Assembly: GCA_015061245.1 (NCBI GenBank)
Contig: SUWY01000004.1
Coordinates: 51,203 to 115,202, forward strand
Source: Bacteroidales bacterium
GTDB taxonomy: Bacteria; Bacteroidota; Bacteroidia; Bacteroidales; Marinifilaceae
Length of the DNA stretch: 64,000 nt
Direction of reading: 5' to 3'
Shown here: piece by piece, positions 41,378 through 49,838 of the stretch
How positions within the stretch are numbered: position 1 is the first letter of the stretch
Layout: each line of letters opens with the position of its first letter
Program-made: the position numbers and the translations under genes
The notes under the pieces: generated by a model
The model's database searches: none
Told to the model about the DNA's origin: nothing
What the model saw: the letters and a program-made list of their open reading frames with translations, nothing else

Positions 41378-42037
41378 ATGATTGAGATAAAAGGAGTAAC
41401 AAAAAGTTACGGAGATTTGCAGGTTTTGAAAGGCGTTGATTTGGTGATTCCTGATAACAAAGTGGTCGCTATTGTAGGTGCCAGCGGTGCCGGTAAAAGT
41501 ACCTTGTTGCATATATTGGGAACTTTAGACACTCCGGATAGTGGCTATGTAAGTTACGACGGAGTAAATGTAACTGCTCTTAAAAACAATAAATTATCCC
41601 ATTTTAGAAATAAAAATGTGGGATTTGTTTTTCAGTTTCACCATCTATTGCCCGAGTTTACCGCATGGGAGAATGTTGCAATTCCAGCTTGGATTTCGGG
41701 GCGAGGACGCAATGAGGGAGAGCAGGCTGCACGTGCACTGTTAAAGCGCATGGGACTCGAAAACAGGGCAGAGCATAGGCCAAGCGAATTGTCGGGAGGA
41801 GAGCAACAAAGAGTTGCTGTTGCGCGTGCCTTGGTTAATAATCCCAAAGTTGTGCTTGCCGATGAGCCATCTGGAAATCTGGATTCCGATACGAAGAGAG
41901 AGCTTCATGAATTGTTTTTCCGTCTGCGTGATGAGTTGGGACAAACATTTGTGATTGTTACCCACGATAATGAGTTGGCTCAGAGTGCGGATATATGTCT
42001 GAAAATGCGCGATGGAATAATTGCAAATAATTTGTGA
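41378..42037 (+). CDS. ABC transporter ATP-binding protein, LolD/MacB type
   Basis: 219 residues from ATG 41378. Walker [10 protein letters not shown] near residue 36, Q-loop [18 protein letters not shown], signature [15 protein letters not shown], Walker [14 protein letters not shown]-loop VTHD. The sequence type is that of LolD, which powers lipoprotein release from the inner membrane. The LolC/E-like permease is not adjacent, which is common in Bacteroidota. Confidence 0.92.
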   Translation: MIEIKGVTKSYGDLQVLKGVDLVIPDNKVVAIVGASGAGKSTLLHILGTLDTPDSGYVSYDGVNVTALKNNKLSHFRNKNVGFVFQFHHLLPEFTAWENVAIPAWISGRGRNEGEQAARALLKRMGLENRAEHRPSELSGGEQQRVAVARALVNNPKVVLADEPSGNLDSDTKRELHELFFRLRDELGQTFVIVTHDNELAQSADICLKMRDGIIANNL

Positions 42038-42094
42038 TTTGAAACAATTTACACTAATTTCGCAGACGATTTTTGAAAATTAATTTTTATAGCA

Positions 42095-42697
42095 ATGAAA
42101 TACACAGAAGAGATTGACAAAGTGAGCTATTGCTTTGGTTTGAGCATAGCAAGTAATTTGATGCAGGCCGGAGTTAAAAAGATCAATATCGAGGCTTTTA
42201 CCGATGCTTTGACAACTGCTTATGCAGGTCAGATGCCTGATATTACTCCTGAGCAGGCAAATAAGATTCTTCAGGACTACTTTACAAATATGCAGGCTGA
42301 GAAGGGTGCAGAGGCTTTGGAGCGTGGATTGAAATTCTTGGAGGAGAATAAGAGCAATGAGGGTGTAGTTGTACTTCCTAGCGGATTGCAGTATAAAGTT
42401 CTTACTGAGGGTAACGGAGCGAAACCTACAGCAAAACAGACCGTATCATGTCACTATGAGGGTCGTTTGATTGATGGTACTGTATTTGATTCATCATATC
42501 GTCGTGGTGAGCCAGCTGAGTTCCCTGTAAACGGAGTGATCGCAGGATGGGTTGAGGCATTGCAATTGATGCCTGTTGGTTCAAAGTGGCAGTTGTATAT
42601 TCCAAGCGAGTTGGCATACGGTCCACACGGAGCCGGAGCTTCAATTGGTCCAAACGAGACTTTGATTTTCGATGTAGAGTTATTAGGAATTAAATAA
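42095..42697 (+). CDS. FKBP-type peptidyl-prolyl isomerase
   Basis: 200 residues. An N-terminal dimerisation-type helical region (VSYCFGLSIASNLMQAGVKKIN, to about residue 85) precedes a C-terminal FKBP domain (VSCHYEGRLIDGTVFDSSYRRGEPAEFPVNGVI, GSKWQLYIPSELAYGPHGAG). Layout of FkpA/FklB. No signal peptide is visible, so it may be cytoplasmic. A possible -7 box TAATTTCG is at 42055. The next gene is a paralogue with a lipoprotein signal. Confidence 0.93.
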   Translation: MKYTEEIDKVSYCFGLSIASNLMQAGVKKINIEAFTDALTTAYAGQMPDITPEQANKILQDYFTNMQAEKGAEALERGLKFLEENKSNEGVVVLPSGLQYKVLTEGNGAKPTAKQTVSCHYEGRLIDGTVFDSSYRRGEPAEFPVNGVIAGWVEALQLMPVGSKWQLYIPSELAYGPHGAGASIGPNETLIFDVELLGIK

Positions 42698-42709
42698 TTA
42701 AGTCATACA

Positions 42710-43405
42710 ATGAAGAAGTTTTTAGTGATGGCTGCTATGGCTGTAGCAGCAGTAGGATGTACTTGTGAGCCTAAGGGAGTTGCTGTAGATGCAATGAAGA
42801 CTAAGCAAGATAGTGCAGAGTATTATATGGGTTATAGCATGGGAATGCAGATGAAGTCATTAGGTATTGCATCTGAAAATCCAAATTATTCAGCAATTGC
42901 TGAGGGTTTTAAGGCTGCAATAGATGGCGCCCAGGTAGACCAAATGACAATGAGCATATTTATGAATACATATATTCAGAATATGCGCGAGAAAGCAGCT
43001 TTGGAGGCTGAGGTTGCTGAGAAGCAATATTTTGATGAGTTGGTTAAGTCAAACGACAGTATCAAGGAGTTGAGCGATGGTATCTACTATAAAGTAATCA
43101 CTATGGGTGATGGAGAGAAACCAGGTGAGACCGATGTTGTTACTGTTCACTACCGTGGAACATTGACTGATGGAACTCAGTTCGATTCGTCATACGATCG
43201 TGGTCAAACAATTGATTTCCCATTGAACCGTGTAATTAAGGGTTGGGGTATTGCATTACAACAGATGCCAGTAGGTTCAAAGTGGGTAATCTATATTCCT
43301 AGCAAATTGGCTTACGGACCACAGGGTAATGGCCCAATCGGACCAAACCAGACCTTGATCTTCGAGGTTGAGATGTTTGATTTCAAATCAGCAGACGAGG
43401 TATGA
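42710..43405 (+). CDS. FKBP-type peptidyl-prolyl isomerase lipoprotein
   Basis: 231 residues. Lipoprotein signal ending VAAVGC (Cys17), an N-terminal FkpA-like helical domain, and a C-terminal FKBP domain (VTVHYRGTLTDGTQFDSSYDRGQ, GSKWVIYIPSKLAYGPQGNG). It is an envelope-located folding catalyst and a tandem paralogue of the preceding gene. It overlaps the DUF3127 gene by 4 bases. Confidence 0.94.
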   Translation: MKKFLVMAAMAVAAVGCTCEPKGVAVDAMKTKQDSAEYYMGYSMGMQMKSLGIASENPNYSAIAEGFKAAIDGAQVDQMTMSIFMNTYIQNMREKAALEAEVAEKQYFDELVKSNDSIKELSDGIYYKVITMGDGEKPGETDVVTVHYRGTLTDGTQFDSSYDRGQTIDFPLNRVIKGWGIALQQMPVGSKWVIYIPSKLAYGPQGNGPIGPNQTLIFEVEMFDFKSADEV

Positions 43406-43776
43406 ATTACGAAGTAACCGGTAAGTTAATTCTTAAAGAGGATATTCAGCAGGTAACAGCATCTTTTCAAAAGAGAGATTTTGTTATTGAGGTTGAGAAT
43501 GAGCGTAATCCGCAATGGAATGACTTTATCAAGGTTCAATTGACTCAGGATAGATGCGATTTGTTACAGAATGTATCTGAGGGTGAATTGATTAAGGTAC
43601 ATTTCAATTTGCGTGGACGTAAGTGGGAGAAGGATGGTAAAGTCTCTTATTTTACAAACCTTGAGGGTTGGAGAATAGAGAAGGTTACTGTTGAGAATGA
43701 AGTACCTGCAATGCCTGAGTATAAGGTAGAGGATATTCCTCCAATTGAGGAGTCAAATGATGATCTTCCATTCTAA
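43402..43776 (+). CDS. DUF3127-family protein
   Basis: 124 residues. Single-strand-binding-like beta fold expected: YEVTGKLILKEDIQQVTASFQKRDFVIE, NDFIKVQLTQDRCDLL, and an acidic tail PPIEESNDDLPF that strongly recalls the C-terminal tip of SSB proteins (acidic then PF). DUF3127 is a conserved Bacteroidota family of unknown role; the tail suggests a DNA-metabolism partner. Last gene before a strong terminator. Confidence 0.88.
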   Translation: MNYEVTGKLILKEDIQQVTASFQKRDFVIEVENERNPQWNDFIKVQLTQDRCDLLQNVSEGELIKVHFNLRGRKWEKDGKVSYFTNLEGWRIEKVTVENEVPAMPEYKVEDIPPIEESNDDLPF

Positions 43777-43796
43777 TTGATGGAGATATAATTCAT

Positions 43797-43834
43797 AAGT
43801 GGAGATTTGTTTCGGCAAATCTCCACTTTTTTGT
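43797..43834 (+). terminator. Rho-independent terminator after the FKBP/DUF3127 operon
   Basis: AAGTGGAGATTTG pairs perfectly with CAAATCTCCACTT (13 pairs, loop TTTCGG), then a T-run. Confidence 0.92.
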
Positions 43835-43885
43835 TGGATAACTGTAAATAATTCACTTCTTCAGTGTTTTGTATTGATTTTTGTT

Positions 43886-43893
43886 TATTTTTG
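43886..43893 (+). promoter_or_regulatory. Bacteroidota -7 box for the S12 hydrolase
   Basis: TATTTTTG matches TAnnTTTG, 28 bases before ATG 43922. Confidence 0.55.
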
Positions 43894-43921
43894 TGAAATT
43901 ATAACCATTAAAAAATTGATT

Positions 43922-45217
43922 ATGAAATTGCAGCAATTTCTTCCCAAAGGTGTGTTGATAATCTTGTTGGCTTTATGCCTTTCATGTTCATCAAATCAGC
44001 AACCATCACGACAAATCTTTACTGTTGGTGAACCGGCAGAGATAGTAGGAATAAGTAGTGAGCGTTTGGAGCGCGTTGATTCCATTTGTAAATTGTGGAT
44101 TGAGAATGGAACCTTGCCACATGCTACAGCAATGGTTGTGCGCAAGGGGCAGGTTGTTTTCCATGAGGCGTATGGATGGCGAGATATGGATAAGAAGATT
44201 CCTATGCAGAAGGATGATATTTTCCGTAATGCTTCGCAATCAAAGGCGATAACAAGTGTTGCCCTTATGACTCTTTATGAGCAGGGAAAGTTTGGTTTGG
44301 ATGATCCTATATCAATATATATTCCGGAGTTTAAAAATCCACAGGTATTGGATAAGATGGAGGCAGATGGAAGAACTTATACATCGCATCCGGCTCGACG
44401 TGAAATTACATTTAGAGATTTGTTGACTCACCGTTCAGGAATCAGTTATTCTACATTGTGGGGACATCCAACATACACTTTGTGTAAAGATTTAAATATT
44501 CCGAATATTACCAGTACAGATTCAATAACAATTGGCGATGCAGTTAAGTTGTATGCTAAGGTGCCACTTGAGGCTGAGCCAGGAGAGCGCTGGATATATG
44601 GTTGGAATCTTGATATTGCAGGTTATTTGATTGAAATCCTATCTGGAATGTCATTTGATGAGTATTTAAGAACTACCATTTTTGAGCCATTAGGAATGAA
44701 AGATACCTACTTCTTCCTACCCGATGATAAGGCTGACAGGTTAGTTACAATTTATAATAAGCGAGGTCCAAAAGGTAAGATTGTACGCTGTGATAATGAG
44801 TTTTATCAAACATATCCTATTACCGGAGCAAAGACATACTTCTCCGGAGGAGGTGGATTGTGTGGAACAATAGAGGATTATGCTAAGTTCTGTCAAATGA
44901 TGCTTAATGGAGGTTCGTTTAATGGTCATCAGATTTTGGGAAGAAAGACTGTTGAGTTAATGACCAAAAATCAAATGGGAACCGGTGATGAAGGTTGGGG
45001 CTGGAGCCTTGGTTTTGAGGTTGTAGGTAAAAATAAGGAGTATGAGACTCTTGCATCGGCTGGTTCATATTTCTGGAGTGGAATGTTTAAAACATTCTAT
45101 CATATAGATCCAAAAGAGGATATGGCAATTCTATTCTATTTCAATGCTTTGGATTTCTATGATCCGGGATTGTTTGAGAAGTTTAAATTGATGGTATACC
45201 AAACAGTTATTGACTGA
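43922..45217 (+). CDS. Serine hydrolase of the beta-lactamase (S12/EstB-like) family, lipoprotein
   Basis: 431 residues from ATG 43922, chosen because it opens a lipoprotein signal (Cys22). Catalytic SxxK is Ser105-Gln-Ser-Lys108. The tyrosine motif reads YGWNLDIAGYLIE, the EstB-like form rather than YxN, and FSGGGGLCGT is near the third motif. Such proteins are esterases, D-aminopeptidases or carboxypeptidase-like enzymes; antibiotic resistance is not implied. The next gene is 14 bases downstream. Confidence 0.9.
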   Translation: MKLQQFLPKGVLIILLALCLSCSSNQQPSRQIFTVGEPAEIVGISSERLERVDSICKLWIENGTLPHATAMVVRKGQVVFHEAYGWRDMDKKIPMQKDDIFRNASQSKAITSVALMTLYEQGKFGLDDPISIYIPEFKNPQVLDKMEADGRTYTSHPARREITFRDLLTHRSGISYSTLWGHPTYTLCKDLNIPNITSTDSITIGDAVKLYAKVPLEAEPGERWIYGWNLDIAGYLIEILSGMSFDEYLRTTIFEPLGMKDTYFFLPDDKADRLVTIYNKRGPKGKIVRCDNEFYQTYPITGAKTYFSGGGGLCGTIEDYAKFCQMMLNGGSFNGHQILGRKTVELMTKNQMGTGDEGWGWSLGFEVVGKNKEYETLASAGSYFWSGMFKTFYHIDPKEDMAILFYFNALDFYDPGLFEKFKLMVYQTVID

Positions 45218-45231
45218 TTATCTATGCGATT

Positions 45232-46203
45232 ATGAAACGAATTTTGTTGCTGCTGTGTGGAGTGCTATCTGTGATGATGGTGAAGGCGCAAGATTTGGGT
45301 GTTACATACAGGAATGAGGTGTTTCAATTTAAAGAGGATGTATGTAAACTTACTATAAGTATTAATTATTGGGACAGAGAGATATGGACCTATTGGTATG
45401 ATACCAATGGGAATGTTGTGCGTTACTTTGCTCAGAAATTTAAAGGTGATAAGCAACACGTAAGTAATGAGATGGTTACGCTTACTCCCGAGGGTAAGTT
45501 CTTGACCTCCTCTTATGTTACATTCAACAATGGCGTGCAGACCGATATTAAGCGTGATACATGTAAGGAGTATAATGGAGGTGCTGTAATCGAGATTCCT
45601 CGCCCGAAATTGGAATATGTATATTATCAGGTCCCGGGTAAAAAAGATAAGCGAGGCAATTGGTTACAGGTTTCAAGATCATACGGAAAGTATAATGAGA
45701 TTATTTCACGTGAGATAGCGTATCACTCTTCAATGCCAAATGCAGTAAAGGCAGAGTTTGATGATATTGCTAGTATCAATAATAGTGTCAAGAAATACTA
45801 TGAACATAAAGCCGAGTTAGAGGCTCAAAAAAGAGCAGAGGAGGAGAAGTATCAAAGAGCGTTTGGATTTGCACTTATATTTTTGATTACTCTTTTCGTG
45901 CTGTTCTTGCTTACTATTAAAGATATTAGACGAAATAGTAGTAAATCATACCTGCTTATGATGCTATTTGAACTTCTCTTCGGTTTGTTATGGTTGCCAC
46001 TCGGAATGGCTTTAGATAATACGAGTAGAGTATTGCTTGTTGTAGGGGTTGCTCTTGCTCTAATTTCCTTTGTAACAATGATTTGGTGGCTTAAGAAGGG
46101 CTTGAAAGGGGTGTTTTGGGGAATAGAGTACAATGGATTTATTGTTTTCTGTAGATTGTGTGTATATATGATGCTTATGTTATTCTTACCGGGTTTAATT
46201 TAG
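45232..46203 (+). CDS. Hypothetical exported/membrane protein
   Basis: 323 residues. Signal peptide (MKRILLLLCGVLSVMMVKAQ), an extracytoplasmic beta-rich domain to about residue 195 (ITINYWDREIWTYWYDTNGNVVRYF-like), a charged coiled segment rich in Lys/Glu/Ala, then three to four membrane helices (about 210-235, 245-265, 270-290, 300-320). I do not recognise the family. Probably cotranscribed with the S12 hydrolase. Confidence 0.75.
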   Translation: MKRILLLLCGVLSVMMVKAQDLGVTYRNEVFQFKEDVCKLTISINYWDREIWTYWYDTNGNVVRYFAQKFKGDKQHVSNEMVTLTPEGKFLTSSYVTFNNGVQTDIKRDTCKEYNGGAVIEIPRPKLEYVYYQVPGKKDKRGNWLQVSRSYGKYNEIISREIAYHSSMPNAVKAEFDDIASINNSVKKYYEHKAELEAQKRAEEEKYQRAFGFALIFLITLFVLFLLTIKDIRRNSSKSYLLMMLFELLFGLLWLPLGMALDNTSRVLLVVGVALALISFVTMIWWLKKGLKGVFWGIEYNGFIVFCRLCVYMMLMLFLPGLI

Positions 46204-46265
46204 CATTATATTGCGTTATGTGAAAAAATTGTTGATATGAAAGAGTGAAATTAAATTAAAAATTG

Positions 46266-46273
46266 TAAATTTG
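46266..46273 (+). promoter_or_regulatory. Bacteroidota -7 box for the phosphohexomutase gene
   Basis: TAAATTTG matches TAnnTTTG, about 50 bases before ATG 46325. Confidence 0.6.
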
Positions 46274-46324
46274 TGAGATTTGAATTAATTAACGAATTTA
46301 TTAAACCTTAAAATATTGATATTT

Positions 46325-48070
46325 ATGGAACAAGATGAGTTGATCAAGTATGTTACCGAAAAGGCTAACAAATGGCTATCACCTGCTTATGATGCTGAGA
46401 CACAGGCAGAAATTAAGAGAATGCTTGAGAATGAGGATAAAACCGATTTGATTGAGGCATTCTATAAGGATTTGGAGTTTGGTACCGGTGGATTGCGTGG
46501 TATCATGGGTGTAGGTAGCAATCGTATGAATATCTATACTGTTGGAGCTGCAACACAAGGTTTGGCAAACTATTTGAACAAGAATTTTAAGGATCTTGAG
46601 CAAATCTCTGTTTGTATTGGTTACGATTGTCGTAACAATAGTGATTTGTTTGCAAAGATATCTGCAGATATCTTCTCAGCCAACGGAATTAAGGTTTACT
46701 TATTCGAGGATATGCGTCCAACTCCTGAAATGTCATTCGCTATTCGTCACTTAGGATGTCAGAGCGGTATTATTTTGACTGCATCGCACAATCCAAAGGA
46801 GTATAACGGATATAAGGCTTATTGGGAGGATGGTGCTCAGGTATTGGCTCCACACGATAAGGGAATCATTGAGGAGGTTAATAAGATTGCTTCTGCTGCC
46901 GATATTAAGTTCCAGGGAAATCCAGAGTTGATTCAGATTATTGGCGAGGATGTTGATAGTGTATACTTGGATATGGTTCATGGAATCTCTATCGATCCAG
47001 AGGTTATTGAGCGTCAAAAGGATTTGAGCATTGTATATACTCCTATTCACGGAACAGGAATGAAGTTGGTTCCACGTGCATTGAAGCAGTGGGGATTTGA
47101 GAATGTTCACTGTGTAGAGGAGCAGATGGTTAAGAGTGGAGATTTCCCAACAGTTATCTCTCCAAACCCAGAGAATGCCGAGGCTTTGTCTATGGCTATC
47201 AATTTGGCTAAGAGCATTGATGCTGATATCGTAATGGCAACTGACCCTGATGCAGACCGTGTAGGTATGGCATGTAAGGATGATAAGGGAGAGTGGGTAC
47301 TTATCAACGGAAACCAGACTGCTTTGATCTTCTTGTACTACATTATCAAGAATAGAATTGCTACAGGTAAGATGCAGCCAACAGACTTCTGCGTTAAGAC
47401 TATCGTTACCACAGAGTTGATTAAGGCTGTAGCAGACAAGAATAATATTGAGATGCGCGATTGTTACACCGGATTCAAGTGGATTGCACGTGAGATTCGT
47501 TTGAGCGAGGGTAAGCAGCAGTACATTGGAGGTGGTGAGGAGAGCTACGGTTTCCTTGCTGAGGACTTTGTCCGCGATAAAGATGCTGTCTCTGCATGTA
47601 CTTTGTTGGCTGAGATTTGTGCATGGGCTAAGGATCAGGGCAAGACTTTGTACGATGTTTTGATGGAGATTTACGTTGAGTATGGCTTCTCTAAGGAGGT
47701 TACAGTTAACGTAGTAAAACCAGGTAAGAGTGGAGCAGACGAGATTAAGGCAATGATGAAGGAGTTCCAGGCTAATCCACCAAAGGAGATTGGTGGTTCT
47801 AAAGTTGCTTTAGTGAAAGATTACACATGTTTGAAGGCTACCGATGCTGAGGGTAATGTTACCGATATCGTAATGCCGGAGACAAGTAATGCATTGCAAT
47901 TCTTTACCGAGGATGGAACTAAGATCTCTGTTCGTCCATCAGGAACCGAGCCTAAGATTAAGTTCTATATCGAGGTTAAGGGTGAGATGTGTTGTGCAAA
48001 GGCATTTGACGAGGCTAATGCTGCTGCTCTTCAGAAGATTGAGGCTGTTAAGCAATCATTGGGAATTTAA
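46325..48070 (+). CDS. Phosphoglucomutase/phosphomannomutase
   Basis: 581 residues from ATG 46325. Alpha-D-phosphohexomutase family, long (PGM2-like) type. All four active-site loops are present: phosphoserine TASHNPKEYNGYK (Ser154), metal loop DPDADRVG, sugar loop GGEESYG, and phosphate loop RPSGTEPKIKFY. It interconverts glucose-1-P and glucose-6-P (or the mannose pair, or deoxyribose/ribose phosphates); specificity cannot be read from sequence alone. Monocistronic, with its own promoter and a strong terminator. Confidence 0.94.
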   Translation: MEQDELIKYVTEKANKWLSPAYDAETQAEIKRMLENEDKTDLIEAFYKDLEFGTGGLRGIMGVGSNRMNIYTVGAATQGLANYLNKNFKDLEQISVCIGYDCRNNSDLFAKISADIFSANGIKVYLFEDMRPTPEMSFAIRHLGCQSGIILTASHNPKEYNGYKAYWEDGAQVLAPHDKGIIEEVNKIASAADIKFQGNPELIQIIGEDVDSVYLDMVHGISIDPEVIERQKDLSIVYTPIHGTGMKLVPRALKQWGFENVHCVEEQMVKSGDFPTVISPNPENAEALSMAINLAKSIDADIVMATDPDADRVGMACKDDKGEWVLINGNQTALIFLYYIIKNRIATGKMQPTDFCVKTIVTTELIKAVADKNNIEMRDCYTGFKWIAREIRLSEGKQQYIGGGEESYGFLAEDFVRDKDAVSACTLLAEICAWAKDQGKTLYDVLMEIYVEYGFSKEVTVNVVKPGKSGADEIKAMMKEFQANPPKEIGGSKVALVKDYTCLKATDAEGNVTDIVMPETSNALQFFTEDGTKISVRPSGTEPKIKFYIEVKGEMCCAKAFDEANAAALQKIEAVKQSLGI

Positions 48071-48102
48071 TAGATTAGATATTATATTAAAATCTCTACA
48101 TA

Positions 48103-48140
48103 AAGCAGACCGAACTTTTATTCGGTCTGCTTATTTTTTT
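48103..48140 (+). terminator. Rho-independent terminator after the phosphohexomutase
   Basis: AAGCAGACCGAA pairs perfectly with TTCGGTCTGCTT (12 pairs, loop CTTTTA), then A and seven T. Confidence 0.93.
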
Positions 48141-48141
48141 G

Positions 48142-48149
48142 TAATTTTG
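48142..48149 (+). promoter_or_regulatory. Bacteroidota -7 box for the SLC13-type transporter
   Basis: TAATTTTG matches TAnnTTTG and begins 2 bases after the terminator T-run. The start codon is only 8 bases beyond it, so the mRNA should have almost no leader. Confidence 0.55.
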
Positions 48150-48156
48150 TGCCATT

Positions 48157-49743
48157 ATGAATTTCAGTATTATATATGTTGCAGCGGTGTTGGTGTTCAT
48201 GCTATGGGCATTGATTACCGATAAGTTGCGCCCGGGACTTATTTTGTTTACGGCGGTCGTACTTTTTTTAGGAGCAGGAATTGTGACCCCTAAAGAGGCA
48301 TTAGAGGGTTTTTCAAATAAGGGGATGATTACAGTTGCCTTGCTATATTTGGTATCGGAGGGAGTAAGATTAAGCGGAGTGTTGGAGCGTATAACCTATA
48401 GAATGCTTCCTAAGTCAAAACCGGGTGAGAAGGTCTCTTTGACTAAAGCATTGTGTAGCTTTTTGCCGATTACCTCATTTGTCTCTGCTTTTTTAAATAA
48501 TACACCGGTAGTTGTAATCTTTGCTCCGATGATTAAAAACTGGGCACAGAAGATGCAACTTCCACCTACAAAATTCCTTATCCCACTTAGTTACGCAACC
48601 ATATTAGGAGGAATTTGTACTTTGATCGGTACGAGTACGAATCTTGTTGTTAATGGTTTGGTAGTTGACGGAATTGCTGAGGGTATTGTGAAGAATGGTC
48701 ATCCTTTGTCTATGTTTGAATTGGGTAGAGTGGGTATCTTTATAGCTTTGACAGGTCTCTTCTACTTAATAATGGTAAGTAGATATTTGTTGCCAAGCAA
48801 GCGTGTTGCCGATATTGAGAATAGTGATAACTCAAATCCCGATTATGTTAGAGTTGAGGCAATGTTGAGTACCCGTTTCCCCGGTCTTGGTAAAACATTA
48901 CGTGAGTTTGATTTCTATAGACACTATGGTGCTAATGTACGTGCGGTTCGTCGAGGTGGTGAGATTATGAAGGATGATTGGATGAACACCCCTTTAACTA
49001 CTCAGGATACCTTAATTCTTGATGCCGATAAGACATTTATCCCTACATGGGGAGAGAGCCGTGTCTTTTGGATGTTGAATGTTGTTGGAGCAGAGCCACA
49101 GTTAGGAAAGAAGAAACGTTATTTGGCAGTTATATTGACCTGCTTGATGATTATTGGTGCTACTGTGGGTGAGTTGCCATTTGTTCGGGAGATGGGCTTT
49201 AAAATCAAATTGGATATGTTCTTCTTTGCTGCAGTGACAGCAGTCATTATGGCGTGGACAGGAATGTTCAGTCCAAGAAAATATACCAAACTTATATCAT
49301 GGGATGTGCTTATTACAATTGCCTGCGCTTTTGGAATAAGTAAGGCTATGATTAATAGTGGTTTTGCTGATATGATTGGTGGTTATATCATTGATTTGGC
49401 AGAACACGCTAAAAATAGCGATAATGGAATATACATTATTATGGCGGCTCTATACTTGATTACAAATCTATTTACCGAGCTTATTACCAACAATGCAGCA
49501 GCGGCTTTGTCGTTTCCGTTGGCTGTAAGTATCAGTAGTAATTTGGGAATTGACCCAACTCCATTCTTTATCTGTATCTGTGTTGCTGCAAGTGCCTCTT
49601 TCTCTACACCGATTGGTTATCAGACCAACTTGATTGTGCAGGGTATTGGAGGATATAAATTTACCGATTTTGTAAAAGTCGGTTTGCCAATGAATATCAT
49701 TCTCTTCCTAATGAGTGTCTTCCTAATCCCACTCCTTTACTAA
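48157..49743 (+). CDS. SLC13/DASS-family permease with an RCK_C (TrkA-C) insert
   Basis: 528 residues. Two membrane halves of the divalent-anion/Na+ symporter type, each with the re-entrant signature (SAFLNNTPVVVIFAPM near residue 115; TELITNNAAAALSFPLA near 445), separated by one TrkA-C-like regulatory domain around 225-310 (LREFDFYRHYGANVRAVRRGG). Substrate is likely a dicarboxylate or sulfate. Convergent with pheT across a hairpin. Confidence 0.92.
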   Translation: MNFSIIYVAAVLVFMLWALITDKLRPGLILFTAVVLFLGAGIVTPKEALEGFSNKGMITVALLYLVSEGVRLSGVLERITYRMLPKSKPGEKVSLTKALCSFLPITSFVSAFLNNTPVVVIFAPMIKNWAQKMQLPPTKFLIPLSYATILGGICTLIGTSTNLVVNGLVVDGIAEGIVKNGHPLSMFELGRVGIFIALTGLFYLIMVSRYLLPSKRVADIENSDNSNPDYVRVEAMLSTRFPGLGKTLREFDFYRHYGANVRAVRRGGEIMKDDWMNTPLTTQDTLILDADKTFIPTWGESRVFWMLNVVGAEPQLGKKKRYLAVILTCLMIIGATVGELPFVREMGFKIKLDMFFFAAVTAVIMAWTGMFSPRKYTKLISWDVLITIACAFGISKAMINSGFADMIGGYIIDLAEHAKNSDNGIYIIMAALYLITNLFTELITNNAAAALSFPLAVSISSNLGIDPTPFFICICVAASASFSTPIGYQTNLIVQGIGGYKFTDFVKVGLPMNIILFLMSVFLIPLLY

Positions 49744-49772
49744 TAAGGAATATTTATTAAGCAAATACAATA

Positions 49773-49811
49773 AATTAGCGGTCCTGAAATTGATTTTCAG
49801 CACCGCTAATT
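49773..49811. terminator. Hairpin between convergent SLC13 and pheT genes
   Basis: AATTAGCGGT pairs with ACCGCTAATT, with an inner CTGAAA/TTTCAG stem. There is little T-tract on either side; the following TAATTCC repeats are AT-rich. Possibly a bidirectional terminator. Confidence 0.6.
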
Positions 49812-49831
49812 CCTAATTCCTAATTCCTAAT
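49807..49831 (+). repeat. Simple repeat (TAATTCC)n
   Basis: Three to four tandem units following the hairpin; same 7-mer as at 39046. Confidence 0.7.
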
Positions 49832-49838
49832 TCTCTCT

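Noticed and set aside
43922..45217. Class C beta-lactamase resistance gene
   Set aside because: SxxK is present, but the second motif is of the EstB esterase type and the protein is a lipoprotein; nothing points to antibiotic hydrolysis.
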